DNA of 64,000 nt from a bacterium (GTDB lineage Bacteria; Pseudomonadota; Alphaproteobacteria; Caulobacterales; Caulobacteraceae), in the NCBI GenBank assembly GCA_030824495.1, contig JAVBXP010000015.1, positions 62,001 through 126,000 on the forward strand, read 5' to 3'. Below the pieces are notes generated by a model that worked only from the letters and a program-made list of their open reading frames with translations, had not been told where the DNA came from and ran no database searches. Positions 54,682 to 63,496 of this stretch are shown piece after piece. The number at the start of each line of letters is the position of its first letter. Position 1 is the first letter of the stretch. Made by a program: the position numbers and the translations under genes.

Positions 54682-56193
54682 ATGCGCGACATCCAACATT
54701 TCATCTCCGGCGCGGCGGTTGCTGGCGTCTCGGGCCGTTTCGGCGACGTTTTCGACCCCAATACAGGTGAGGTTCAGGCAAAAGTCGCCTTGGCCACGGC
54801 CGCGGAGGTGGACGGCGCTGTGCAAGCGGCCCTGGCGGCTCAGCCCGCTTGGGCGGCCACGAACCCCCAGCGGCGTGCGCGGGTGATGTTCGAATTCAAG
54901 CGCCTGGTCGAGGCGCGGATGGACAAGCTGGCGCAGCTTCTATCGTCCGAGCACGGCAAGGTGGTCGCCGACAGCCGTGGCGACATCCAGCGGGGGCTGG
55001 AAGTGATCGAGTTCGCCTGCGGCATCCCCCATGTGCTGAAGGGCGAATATACCGAGGGCGCGGGTCCCGGCATCGACGTCTATTCGATGCGCCAGCCGCT
55101 GGGCGTGGCGTCCGGGATCACCCCGTTCAACTTCCCCGGCATGATCCCGATGTGGATGTTCGGGATCGCCATCGCGGTCGGCAACACCTTCGTCCTGAAG
55201 CCGTCCGAGAAGGACCCGACCCTGCCGGTGCGGCTGGCCGAGCTGTTCATGGAGGCGGGCGCTAATCTGGGCATGGACCTGAAGGGCGTGCTCAATGTCG
55301 TGCACGGGGACAAGGTCGCCGTTGACGCCATCCTGACGCATCCAGACATCGCGGCGGTCAGTTTCGTCGGCTCCTCCGACATCGCCCACTATGTCTACCA
55401 GACCGGCACGGCGCACGGGAAACGCGTCCAGGCCATGGGCGGCGCCAAGAACCACGGCATCGTCCTGCCGGACGCCGATCTGGACCAGACGGTCCAAGAC
55501 CTGGTCGGGGCGGCCTATGGCTCGGCGGGCGAGCGCTGCATGGCCTTGCCAGTGGTGGTGCCGGTGGGCGCCAAGACCGCTGACGCGATCCGTGAACGCG
55601 TGGTGGCCGAGCTTGAGACCTTGAAGGTCGGGGTCTCCACCGACGCCGCCGCGCAATATGGGCCCGTGGTCTCAGCTGCACATCGCCAGAAGATCTCCGA
55701 CTATATCCAAGTGGGCGTCGACGAGGGCGCGGAGTTGGTGGTCGACGGTCGCGGCTTCTCGCTGCAGGGCTTCGAGAAGGGGTTCTTCATCGGCCCCAGT
55801 CTGTTCGACCAGGTGACGGCCGGGATGCGGACCTATCAGGAGGAGATCTTCGGGCCGGTCTTGCAGATCGTTCGGGCCGAGACCTTCGAGGAAGCCCTGG
55901 CCCTGCCCAGCCAGCACCAGTACGGCAACGGGGTGGCGATCTTCACCCGCAACGGCCGCGCGGCGCGCGAGTTCGCGTCCCGGGTCCAGGTCGGCATGGT
56001 CGGCATCAACGTCCCGATCCCAGTCCCGGTGGCCTATCATTCGTTCGGCGGCTGGAAGCGTTCGGCGTTCGGCGACGTCAATCAGCACGGCCTCGAGGGC
56101 GTGCGCTTCTACACCAAGGTCAAGACCATCACCGCCCGCTGGCCCGAGGGCATGAGCGAAGACAGCGCCTTCGTCATTCCCACCATGAAGTGA
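54682..56193 (+). CDS. mmsA: Methylmalonate-semialdehyde dehydrogenase (CoA-acylating)
   Basis: MmsA converts methylmalonate semialdehyde to propionyl-CoA (or malonate semialdehyde to acetyl-CoA) in valine, myo-inositol and beta-alanine breakdown. The 503-residue aldehyde dehydrogenase has GITPFNFPGMIPMWMFGIA and the NAD-binding FVLKPSEKDP. The nucleophile is C286 in GSAGERCMALP, and AMGGAKNHGIV stands where hydrolytic ALDHs have a Glu, as expected for the CoA-dependent type. The end reads PVPVAYHSFGGWKRSAFGD. It is divergent from the acyltransferase. Confidence 0.95.
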   Translation: MRDIQHFISGAAVAGVSGRFGDVFDPNTGEVQAKVALATAAEVDGAVQAALAAQPAWAATNPQRRARVMFEFKRLVEARMDKLAQLLSSEHGKVVADSRGDIQRGLEVIEFACGIPHVLKGEYTEGAGPGIDVYSMRQPLGVASGITPFNFPGMIPMWMFGIAIAVGNTFVLKPSEKDPTLPVRLAELFMEAGANLGMDLKGVLNVVHGDKVAVDAILTHPDIAAVSFVGSSDIAHYVYQTGTAHGKRVQAMGGAKNHGIVLPDADLDQTVQDLVGAAYGSAGERCMALPVVVPVGAKTADAIRERVVAELETLKVGVSTDAAAQYGPVVSAAHRQKISDYIQVGVDEGAELVVDGRGFSLQGFEKGFFIGPSLFDQVTAGMRTYQEEIFGPVLQIVRAETFEEALALPSQHQYGNGVAIFTRNGRAAREFASRVQVGMVGINVPIPVPVAYHSFGGWKRSAFGDVNQHGLEGVRFYTKVKTITARWPEGMSEDSAFVIPTMK

Positions 56194-56237
56194 CCCCTCT
56201 AGGCTAGAGGTTCGCGGGGCCTAACAGTGGGGTTTAG

Positions 56238-56879
56238 ATGAAGCGTTTCCAGCTTTGGGCGATTGTCGGTTTGGCCGTCGCGCTCGTCAGCGTCGGTGGC
56301 TGGGCCTATTGGAACTACGAGCTGCGTTGGCAGCCCAAGACCATCACCAAGCACCAGGAAGAGATCACCAAGATCCTGGAAACCTCCGGCTGGGTCTCGC
56401 CCGGCAAGACCGGCCCCAAGCTCTACATGGTCTCGTTCCGGACCTGCCCGGACTGCGTCCGGTTCAAGGCCGAGGAATTCCCGCTGCTGCACGCCGCCAA
56501 TGTCGACACCCGGGTGATCGAGATCGCCAGGGCCGACCACAACGGCGTGTCGAAATCAACGCCGGCGGAGCGCTCCACCGTCGCCGAACTGTGGCTCAAC
56601 CGTTCGTGGCCGTTGATGGAACGTTGGGAGTCGGTGCCGGCCGAGGCCTGGGCGGCGCCCGGAATCTCGCCCGCGGACGGCGACATGGCCCGCACGGCGG
56701 TGGTGGAGGCGGGTCGAAAGATGGTCGTCGATCTCAAGCCGCTGCTCAAGGACAACGGCATTAACTTCGCCTATCCGACCCTGATCTGGTGGACCGCCGA
56801 CGGCAGGATGCGCGGCTGCGCCTGCGAGAAGCGCGAAACCTATCGCTTCGTACGGCGCGAGCTCGGCGTGAAGGGGTAG
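56238..56879 (+). CDS. Membrane-anchored thioredoxin-like protein
   Basis: This 213-residue protein has one N-terminal transmembrane helix (about residues 7-26) and a periplasmic domain with a CxxC motif, C70-P-D-C73 (MVSFRTCPDCVRFKAEE). It ends with NFAYPTLIWWTADGRMRGCACEKRE, where YPT resembles the cis-Pro loop of the thioredoxin fold. The C-x-C pair near the end may bind metal or form a second disulfide. It is probably a thiol-disulfide protein of the envelope. Its partner is unknown; it stands alone after mmsA. Confidence 0.7.
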   Translation: MKRFQLWAIVGLAVALVSVGGWAYWNYELRWQPKTITKHQEEITKILETSGWVSPGKTGPKLYMVSFRTCPDCVRFKAEEFPLLHAANVDTRVIEIARADHNGVSKSTPAERSTVAELWLNRSWPLMERWESVPAEAWAAPGISPADGDMARTAVVEAGRKMVVDLKPLLKDNGINFAYPTLIWWTADGRMRGCACEKRETYRFVRRELGVKG

Positions 56880-56883
56880 GCGA

Positions 56884-57108
56884 TCAGCCGGCGAACGGAC
56901 GTCCGCTGTTGATTTCCTTGTTGCGGGCGCGGGTCTTCAGGCCGTGTTCGCGGTCGGCGGGGGCGCGATCAGCGCGCCTGCCGATGCCCTGGCGACTACC
57001 TTCTGCTTCCAGCGCCTCGACCTCCTCAATATCGACGACGGCGGGGTCCGGGTCTTCCTGCGAAGCGAATGAAGCGGGTTCCGTGACGCTGCGGTCTCGC
57101 GCGGACAT
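56884..57108 (-). CDS. Small acidic hypothetical protein
   Basis: This is a 74-residue protein without recognisable family (MSARDRSVTEPASFASQEDPDPAVVDIEEVEALEAEG, then a basic half). It is supported by a good ribosome site (AAGGAG six bases before the ATG at 57108) and coding-like base use. The first half is acidic, the second rich in Arg. It ends five bases from the convergent thioredoxin-like gene. No function can be given. Confidence 0.55.
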   Translation of the reverse strand: MSARDRSVTEPASFASQEDPDPAVVDIEEVEALEAEGSRQGIGRRADRAPADREHGLKTRARNKEINSGRPFAG

Positions 57109-57214
57109 GGCGGTCTCCTTATGCGGGGTACGAGAGACTCAACCCCGTCCGCGCCAGACTGTTCCGCAGACGGTTCCACTTGAGGCGGCGGCGGCGGCGG
57201 GTTAGGCCGGAGTG

Positions 57215-58330
57215 ATGGCCTCCCAGCTTCAAGCCGCCTATGACGCCCGCCTGGCGCAGGGCGATATACGTCCCGACCCCGCTCAGGCCGCCGCGCTCGC
57301 CGCCCTGGTGCGGTTGGAGAGCGACCTCGTCGCCGCCGAGCCAAGCGGTTTCGCCGCCTTTTTCAAGAAACCCGAGAGCCAGCGTGGCGTCTATCTGATC
57401 GGGCCGGTCGGGCGCGGCAAGTCCATGCTCATGGACCTGTTTTTCGTCACGGCCCCGGTCGAGAAAAAGCGCCGTGTGCACTTCCATGTCTTCATGGGCG
57501 AGATCCACCGGTTGATCGACGCCTGGCGCAAGGGCGACCCCGCCGCACGAAAGGCGAAGTTCGGGCAGGCGAAAGGCGATGATCCCATCCCGCCCCTGGC
57601 TGACGTGGTGGCAGGACAGGCGCGGCTGCTGTGTTTCGACGAATTTCAGGTCACCGATATCGCCGACGCCATGATCCTGGGCCGTCTGTTCGAGGCGCTG
57701 TTCGCGCGCGGCGTCACCCTGGTCGCGACCTCGAACCGGCTGCCCGACCAGCTCTATAAGGACGGCATCAATCGCCAGCTGTTCTTGCCCTTCATCGACC
57801 TTCTGAAGAGCAAGGTGGAGGTGGTGAGCGTGGCCGGCCCGCACGACTACCGGCTTGACCGCCTGCGCGCGGCCGGCACCTGGTTCGCACCTAACGACCC
57901 GGACAATCAACGCAGCTTCGACGCCCTCTGGCGCGACATGCTGGGGGGCGAGGAGGAGATCGGCGAGACGCTGGAGGTGCTCGGCCGCAAGGTCCACCTG
58001 CCGCATGCGTCCGGCGGCATGGTGCGGGCGACCTTCGCCAGCCTGTGCTCGGTGGCGCTGGGGCCGAACGACTATGTGGCCATCGCCGAGCGGTTCCATA
58101 CGGTGTTCCTGCAGGACCTGCCCAAGCTCACCGCCAATCGGCGGGAGGAGGCCCGCCGATTCGTGATCCTGATCGACGCCCTCTATGAGGCGCATGCCCG
58201 GCTGATCGTGCTGGCCGAGGCCGAGCCGACCGCGCTCTACCCGGAAGGCGACGGCGCCTTCGAGTTCGAGCGTACCGCCTCGCGCCTACAGGAGATGCGC
58301 TCGGCCGACTGGCTGGAGGAGCGGCCCTAG
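57215..58330 (+). CDS. zapE: Cell division ATPase ZapE / AFG1-like
   Basis: ZapE is an AAA-type ATPase that acts on FtsZ rings under stress in E. coli and relates to mitochondrial AFG1. The 371-residue protein has Walker A GPVGRGKSMLMDLFF (63-77) and Walker B RLLCFDEFQVTDIADAMIL. It also has the sensor TSNRLPDQLYKDGINRQLFLPFI and RRFVILIDALYEAH near the end. The ATG at 57215 follows a GTG directly; both are possible. It is monocistronic here. Confidence 0.95.
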   Translation: MASQLQAAYDARLAQGDIRPDPAQAAALAALVRLESDLVAAEPSGFAAFFKKPESQRGVYLIGPVGRGKSMLMDLFFVTAPVEKKRRVHFHVFMGEIHRLIDAWRKGDPAARKAKFGQAKGDDPIPPLADVVAGQARLLCFDEFQVTDIADAMILGRLFEALFARGVTLVATSNRLPDQLYKDGINRQLFLPFIDLLKSKVEVVSVAGPHDYRLDRLRAAGTWFAPNDPDNQRSFDALWRDMLGGEEEIGETLEVLGRKVHLPHASGGMVRATFASLCSVALGPNDYVAIAERFHTVFLQDLPKLTANRREEARRFVILIDALYEAHARLIVLAEAEPTALYPEGDGAFEFERTASRLQEMRSADWLEERP

Positions 58331-58399
58331 GCCGCGCCGTCCCGAGCCACGAATGACGCTCGTGACATCAGTACGCTCGGCCGTTATGGTCGCGCCGCT

Positions 58400-58554
58400 A
58401 TGAGCCTGCGTCCCGCCCTCCTTCTGAAAGTAGCCGCCGCCCTTCCGGGGCGACGCGAGGTCGTGCGCAGCTAGCTGCTCACCCCGCCGATCCCCGCAAA
58501 TTTCGCGGATGGATTGGCCAGACATTGCTCCATCCGCATTCGATGGAGCTTTAA
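58400..58554 (+). promoter_or_regulatory. Structured leader of the aminotransferase gene with competing helices
   Basis: The leader can form two perfect eight-bp stems that share one strand. GCGGATGG (58505-58512) pairs with CCATCCGC (58530-58537); GCTCCATC (58527-58534) pairs with GATGGAGC (58542-58549). The second stem buries the Shine-Dalgarno GGAG (58545-58548), six bases before the ATG. CCGC (58494-58497) can also pair with GCGG of the first arm, giving a four-segment chain. A 24-codon ORF (58400-58474) lies before it. Helix choice would switch translation on or off. Confidence 0.5.
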
Positions 58555-59769
58555 ATGAACACCTGGACCGACCGCTTTGCTGAACGGATGACGCGTGTCC
58601 GCGCCTCCGAAATCCGCGAGTTGCTCAAGCTGCTGGATCAGCCGGACATCCTGTCCTTCGCCGGCGGCATTCCCGATCCACAGCTATTCCCCGCCGAACG
58701 CCTCCAGGCGGCCTACGATCAGGTGCTGAGCGAAGCCGGGGCCCAGGCGCTGCAATACTCCGTCAGCGAGGGACTGCCTGAACTGCGCCGCTGGATCGCC
58801 GCGCGGATGACCGCCGACGGCGTGCCTTGTGATGAGGGCAACATCGTCATCACCGCCGGTTCGCAGCAGGCGCTGGACCTGATCGGCAAGCTGTTCCTGA
58901 CGCGGGGCGACACCGTGCTGGCCGAGCGGCCGACCTATTTGGGCGCGCTTGGCGCCTTCAACGCCTACGAGCCGACCTATGGCGACCTGGACGCTGGCGT
59001 CCCTGACGGCGCGCGCTTGGCCTATCTGGTCCCGGACTTCGCCAATCCATCGGGCCGCACAATGACGCGCCAGGAACGCGAGGCGGTGTTGGACCGCGCC
59101 GCGGCGCACGACCTCGTGCTGGTTGAAGACGCGGCCTATCGCGAACTGCGCTTTTCAGGAACGCACGAGCCCTCGCTCTTGGCGCTGGACGTGGCGCGGT
59201 CGGGCTCGATTGAAAATGCCCGAACCCTCTATTGCGGGACGCTCTCCAAGACCTTGTCGCCGGCGCTGCGGCTCGGCTGGGTCTGCGCGGCGCGGCCGGT
59301 GATCGACAAGCTCGTGCTGCTGAAGCAGGGCTGTGACCTGCACGTTTCGACGATCAATCAGATGGTCGCCGCCAAGGTGGTCGCCGAAGGCTACGATGCT
59401 CACCTGGAGCGTCTGCGCGTCCACTATCGCGAGCGCGCCTCGGCCATGCAGGCCGCGCTTGCCCGGCACATGCCCTTGGGCGTGAGCTGGTCGAAGCCGC
59501 AAGGCGGAATGTTCGTCTGGCTCAAGGTCCCCGAGGGTCTGGACGGCGCCCATCTGCTGGAAGCGGCGCTGGCCGAGGAGCGTGTCGCCTTCGTGCCCGG
59601 CGCCCCGTTCTTCGCCGTGGAGCCCCACGCCAACACCCTGCGCCTCAGCTATTCGTTGCTTGGTCCGGACGACATCGACGAGGGCGTGCGTCGTCTGGGG
59701 CGGGTCATTGAGGCGCGGATCGCTCATCCCGGCTCCAATGTGAGGCGGGTGGTTCGACGCGTGGCCTAG
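58555..59769 (+). CDS. PLP-dependent aminotransferase, class I/II (2-aminoadipate/aromatic type)
   Basis: This is a 404-residue fold-type I aminotransferase. It has LSFAGGIPDPQLFP (33-46) and QYSVSEGLPELRRWIA. The PLP lysine K232 lies in YCGTLSKTLSPALRLGW, and the C-terminal substrate Arg lies in NTLRLSYS. These features match the LysN/ArAT-like branch (2-aminoadipate, kynurenine or aromatic aminotransferases). No GntR domain is attached, so it is an enzyme and not a MocR regulator. The leader suggests post-transcriptional control. A LysR-type regulator lies convergent. Confidence 0.88.
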   Translation: MNTWTDRFAERMTRVRASEIRELLKLLDQPDILSFAGGIPDPQLFPAERLQAAYDQVLSEAGAQALQYSVSEGLPELRRWIAARMTADGVPCDEGNIVITAGSQQALDLIGKLFLTRGDTVLAERPTYLGALGAFNAYEPTYGDLDAGVPDGARLAYLVPDFANPSGRTMTRQEREAVLDRAAAHDLVLVEDAAYRELRFSGTHEPSLLALDVARSGSIENARTLYCGTLSKTLSPALRLGWVCAARPVIDKLVLLKQGCDLHVSTINQMVAAKVVAEGYDAHLERLRVHYRERASAMQAALARHMPLGVSWSKPQGGMFVWLKVPEGLDGAHLLEAALAEERVAFVPGAPFFAVEPHANTLRLSYSLLGPDDIDEGVRRLGRVIEARIAHPGSNVRRVVRRVA

Positions 59770-59788
59770 CGTCGTGCCCTGGCCGACG

Positions 59789-60673
59789 TCACTCCGCGCG
59801 CAGGCTCTTCACGAGCTCGCGGGCGTAGGGGGCCAGTTGGCCAAGGTCGCGCACGCAGATGGTAAGGTCGCGTCGCGCCCAGTCATCGGTCAGTTCGACG
59901 ATGCCCAGCGACATGGTGCGGGCGGCGCGGCGGGCGGTGGTTTCGGGCACGACGCCGACCCCGACGCCGCATTCCACCAGGCGGCAGACGGCGTCGAAGC
60001 TACGGAGCTGGACGCGCAGGCGCAGCGGCCGGCCTTCGCGCGCGGCCTTGGTCGACAGAAAGCGCTGCAGCGAACTGGCGCGGTCGAGGCCGACGAGATC
60101 GAAGCCGAGTACGTCGGCGAAGGTCATCGATCTGCGCTGGGCCAAGGGGTGGATCGCGCTGCTGACCACGACGAAGCGGTCGGAGCGGAAGGGAAAGGTC
60201 TCCAGGCTGCCCATGTCGACGGTGCCGGCGACGATCCCGACATCGCCGACCCCTTCGGCCACCAGCCCGACGATCTCGTCGGACAGACGCTCCTCCAGAT
60301 TGACGCTGACATGGGGATGGCCGGCCAGGAAGGCGCTGAGCGCCTCCGGTAGGAATTCGGTCAGGGCGTTGGTGTTGGCCAGCAACCGCACCTCGCCCGA
60401 CAGGCCCCCGGCATAGGCGCCCAGGTCCTCGCGCAGTCGCGCGGTCTGGGACAGGATCGTGCGGGCGTGCTTGAGCAGGGTCCGGCCGGCTGGTGTCAGG
60501 GTGACCCCTTGGCGCGATCGCTCCAGCAATGGAGCGCCCAGGGCGTCCTCCATATTGCGGATCCGGGTGGAGGCTGCGGCCAGGGCCAGGGCGCTGCGTT
60601 CAGCCCCGCGCGTGATCGAGCCGGCGTCCACCACCTCGCAGAACAGTCTCAGATCGACCAGGTCGAAGCGCAT
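59789..60673 (-). CDS. LysR-family transcriptional regulator
   Basis: This 294-residue protein has an N-terminal LysR helix-turn-helix (LRLFCEVVDAGSITRGAERSALALAAASTRI, residues 8-38) and a periplasmic-binding-protein-like effector domain. The start is ATG at 60673, with GGGAGA 8 bases upstream; the open frame continues 16 codons before it. It ends 20 bases from the convergent aminotransferase. The target is not evident; its promoter faces the sdhCDAB promoter, so succinate dehydrogenase or a nearby gene could be controlled. Confidence 0.9.
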   Translation of the reverse strand: MRFDLVDLRLFCEVVDAGSITRGAERSALALAAASTRIRNMEDALGAPLLERSRQGVTLTPAGRTLLKHARTILSQTARLREDLGAYAGGLSGEVRLLANTNALTEFLPEALSAFLAGHPHVSVNLEERLSDEIVGLVAEGVGDVGIVAGTVDMGSLETFPFRSDRFVVVSSAIHPLAQRRSMTFADVLGFDLVGLDRASSLQRFLSTKAAREGRPLRLRVQLRSFDAVCRLVECGVGVGVVPETTARRAARTMSLGIVELTDDWARRDLTICVRDLGQLAPYARELVKSLRAE

Positions 60674-60793
60674 CCTTCGTCTCCCGCGAAGGATACTTAC
60701 GGGAAAGACGCATTGCTTCAAAAGAAAAAGGGAGTGAACTTCGGCATTGGCGAAGGCTGGGCGTGTTCTGCGCGCCCTTACGCCCCGCCTTCG

Positions 60794-60821
60794 TTGACAG
60801 TTAAGGGCTGCGGCTTAAAAG
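60794..60821 (+). promoter_or_regulatory. Putative sigma-70 type promoter of sdhCDAB
   Basis: TTGACA at 60794-60799 is followed after 16 bases by TAAAAG (60816-60821), 31 bases before the sdhC start. The -35 is a consensus match, the -10 weak. It lies in the intergenic DNA between the LysR gene and sdhC. Confidence 0.4.
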
Positions 60822-60851
60822 CGGAGCCGCTTCTTCCAGTTCGGAACGCTC

Positions 60852-61250
60852 ATGACAGACGCCCCCCGCGAACGCCCGCTCTCGCCACACACGACGATTT
60901 GGCGGTGGCACTTGACCATGGCCACTTCGATCCTGCACCGCGCCTCGGGTTGCGCGCTGTATGGCGGGGGTCTGATCCTGGCGATCTGGGCGATGACGCT
61001 CGCCGCCGGGCCTGAGGCCTACGGAACCTTCAAGGCGGTCATGGGCTCGTTCCCAGGCAAGATCGTCATGTTCGGTCTGACCCTGGCGACCTTCTACCAC
61101 CTGGCAAAGGGCCTCCAGCACCTGATCTGGGACGCCGGCCACGGCTACAATCTGAAAACCGCGACCATGGGCGCTATCGCCACGATCGCCTTCGCCATCG
61201 CCGCCACCCTCGCGGTCTGGATCATCGCCGCCATGACGGGAGCGCTCTGA
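60852..61250 (+). CDS. sdhC: Succinate dehydrogenase cytochrome b556 subunit
   Basis: SdhC is one of two membrane anchors of complex II and helps bind heme b and ubiquinone. The 132-residue protein has RPLSPHTTIWRWHLTMATSILHRASG (the SdhC signature with SPH and the SILHR quinone-site region). Three transmembrane segments and FYHLAKGLQHLIWDAGHG follow, with His residues in the second helix region for heme. It is first in sdhCDAB; the stop overlaps the sdhD start by one base. Confidence 0.95.
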   Translation: MTDAPRERPLSPHTTIWRWHLTMATSILHRASGCALYGGGLILAIWAMTLAAGPEAYGTFKAVMGSFPGKIVMFGLTLATFYHLAKGLQHLIWDAGHGYNLKTATMGAIATIAFAIAATLAVWIIAAMTGAL

Positions 61251-61642
61251 TGGCTAGCTATCGCACACCTCTGGGCCGCGCTCGCGGCCTTGGCGCCGCC
61301 AAGCACGGCGTCGGCGCCTGGATCGCAGAGCGGGTCACCGCCGTGGCCCTGGTCCCGCTGGTGCTTTGGGCGGTGTTCGCCGGACTGCGCCTGGCCGCCA
61401 CCGATTATTACGGCGCTGTGGAGTGGCTGACCTCGTCGATGGTCAACCCCGTGCTGATGGGGCTCTTCATCATCGTCGGCTTCATGCACATGCATGCCGG
61501 CCTGCGGGTGGTCATCGAGGACTATATCGAAAAGCACCTGACCCGCGCCGGACTGCTGCTGCTCAATCTCTTCGCCTGCTCGCTCATCGGGGCGCTGGCG
61601 GTGTTCTCCATTCTGAAGGTCGCGCTGGGAGGCGCTTACTAA
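61250..61642 (+). CDS. sdhD: Succinate dehydrogenase membrane anchor subunit
   Basis: This 130-residue inner-membrane anchor has three hydrophobic segments. [26 protein letters not shown] is the start typical of alphaproteobacterial SdhD. In the second helix [16 protein letters not shown] holds the heme-ligand His and the Asp-Tyr pair of the quinone site. The TGATG overlap with sdhC gives translational coupling, and sdhA starts four bases after the stop. Confidence 0.94.
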   Translation: MASYRTPLGRARGLGAAKHGVGAWIAERVTAVALVPLVLWAVFAGLRLAATDYYGAVEWLTSSMVNPVLMGLFIIVGFMHMHAGLRVVIEDYIEKHLTRAGLLLLNLFACSLIGALAVFSILKVALGGAY

Positions 61643-61646
61643 TCCC

Positions 61647-63434
61647 ATGGCGAACTATCAGTTCATCGATCACAAGTTCGACGTCGTCGTGGTCGGCGCC
61701 GGCGGTTCGGGCCTCCGCGCCGCGCTCGGCTGCGCCCAGGCTGGTCTGAAGACCGCCTGCATCTCCAAGGTCTTCCCGACCCGCTCGCACACCGTCGCGG
61801 CCCAGGGCGGGATCTCCGCCTCGCTCGGCAATATGGGCGAGGACGACTGGCGCTGGCACATGTACGACACCGTAAAGGGGTCGGACTGGCTGGGCGACCA
61901 GGACGCCATTGAATACCTGTGCCGCAACGCGCCGGCAGCGGTTTACGAGCTGGAACACTGGGGCGTGCCGTTCTCGCGCACCTCGGAAGGCAAGATCTAC
62001 CAGCGCGCCTTTGGCGGCATGACCAAGAACTTCGGCGAGGCCCCGATCCAGCGCACCTGCGCGGCGGCCGACCGGACCGGTCACGCGATGCTGCACACGA
62101 TGTATGGCCAGAGCCTGGCCCACGACACCGAGTTCTTCATCGAGTATTTCGCTCTCGACCTGATCATGGACGAAGGCGTCTGCCGCGGCGTGACCGCGTG
62201 GAAGCTCGATGACGGCACCCTGCATCGCTTCCAGGCCCAGCAAGTCATCCTGGCGACCGGCGGCTATGGCCGCGCCTACTTCTCCGCCACCAGCGCCCAC
62301 ACCTGCACCGGCGACGGCGGCGGCATGGCGCTGCGCGCCGGCCTGCCCCTGCAGGACATGGAATTCGTCCAGTTCCACCCGACCGGCATCTATGGCGCGG
62401 GCTGCCTCATCACCGAGGGCGCGCGCGGGGAGGGCGGTTATCTGACCAACTCCGAGGGCGAGCGCTTCATGGAGCGCTATGCGCCGTCCGTGAAGGATCT
62501 GGCGCCGCGCGACATGGTCAGCCGGGCCATGACCATCGAGATCCGCGAAGGTCGCGGCGTGGGTCCGAAGAAGGACCATATCTTCCTGCACCTCGATCAC
62601 TTGGATCCGAAGATGCTGGCCGAACGTCTGCCGGGCATTTCGGAAAGCGCCAAGATCTTCGCCGGCGTCGACGTGACCAAGGAGCCGATCCCGGTCCTGC
62701 CGACCGTCCACTACAACATGGGCGGCATTCCGACGAACTTCTACTCCGAGGTTGTGACCCGTCTGGGCGATGATCCGGACAAGGTGGTTCCAGGGCTGAT
62801 GGCCGTGGGCGAAGCCGCCTGCGTTTCGGTGCACGGCGCCAACCGCCTGGGCTCAAACTCGCTGATCGACCTGGTGGTGTTCGGCCGTTCGGCCGCGCTG
62901 CGCTGCGCCGACACCATCAAGGCCGGCGCCACCCAGCCGGAGCTGAAGCCGGCCATGACCGATGGTCACCTGGCGCGCTTCGACAAGTTCCGCAATGCTT
63001 CGGGCGGCACCACGACCGCCTCGCTGCGCCTTGAGATGCAGAAGGCGATGCAGGAAGACGCCGCCGTGTTCCGCACGACGGATAGCCTGGCCTCCGGCGT
63101 CGAGCGGCTCGCCGCCGTCCACGCCAAGCGCCCGGACCTCAAGGTCTCCGACCGTGGCATGATCTGGAACACCGACCTCCTGGAGACCCTGGAGTTCGAC
63201 AACCTGGTCGGCCAGGCGATCACCACAGTGGCCGGGGCGTTCAACCGCACCGAAAGCCGCGGCGCCCACGCCCACGAGGATTTCCCGGATCGCAACGACG
63301 AAACCTGGATGAAGCACACCCTGACCTGGTTCGACGATGCGACCGGTAAGGTCGCGATCGATTACCGGCCGGTGCACAGCTACACCCTGACCAACGACAT
63401 CGCTTACATCCCGCCCAAGGCGCGGGTGTACTAG
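61647..63434 (+). CDS. sdhA: Succinate dehydrogenase flavoprotein subunit
   Basis: SdhA oxidises succinate to fumarate with covalently bound FAD. The 595-residue protein has the dinucleotide fold [16 protein letters not shown] (12-27). The flavin-attachment His is H48 in [12 protein letters not shown]. The active site [23 protein letters not shown] holds His and Arg residues, followed by [24 protein letters not shown]. Length and motifs are normal. A very short ORF separates it from sdhB. Confidence 0.98.
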   Translation: MANYQFIDHKFDVVVVGAGGSGLRAALGCAQAGLKTACISKVFPTRSHTVAAQGGISASLGNMGEDDWRWHMYDTVKGSDWLGDQDAIEYLCRNAPAAVYELEHWGVPFSRTSEGKIYQRAFGGMTKNFGEAPIQRTCAAADRTGHAMLHTMYGQSLAHDTEFFIEYFALDLIMDEGVCRGVTAWKLDDGTLHRFQAQQVILATGGYGRAYFSATSAHTCTGDGGGMALRAGLPLQDMEFVQFHPTGIYGAGCLITEGARGEGGYLTNSEGERFMERYAPSVKDLAPRDMVSRAMTIEIREGRGVGPKKDHIFLHLDHLDPKMLAERLPGISESAKIFAGVDVTKEPIPVLPTVHYNMGGIPTNFYSEVVTRLGDDPDKVVPGLMAVGEAACVSVHGANRLGSNSLIDLVVFGRSAALRCADTIKAGATQPELKPAMTDGHLARFDKFRNASGGTTTASLRLEMQKAMQEDAAVFRTTDSLASGVERLAAVHAKRPDLKVSDRGMIWNTDLLETLEFDNLVGQAITTVAGAFNRTESRGAHAHEDFPDRNDETWMKHTLTWFDDATGKVAIDYRPVHSYTLTNDIAYIPPKARVY

Positions 63435-63439
63435 GACCG

Positions 63440-63496
63440 ATGATGGCTTCCCTCGTTTCCTCGTTTAACGCGTCCTCGCTTAAGGAAAGCGTCTGA
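63440..63496 (+). CDS. Possible 18-residue coupling ORF between sdhA and sdhB
   Basis: ATG ATG at 63440 opens an 18-codon frame ([18 protein letters not shown]) whose stop TGA overlaps the A of the sdhB ATG. AGGA (63433-63436) sits before it at the sdhA stop. It fills the gap exactly and is in a different frame from sdhB. It may be a coupling minigene that brings ribosomes to sdhB, or chance. Confidence 0.35.
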   Translation: MMASLVSSFNASSLKESV

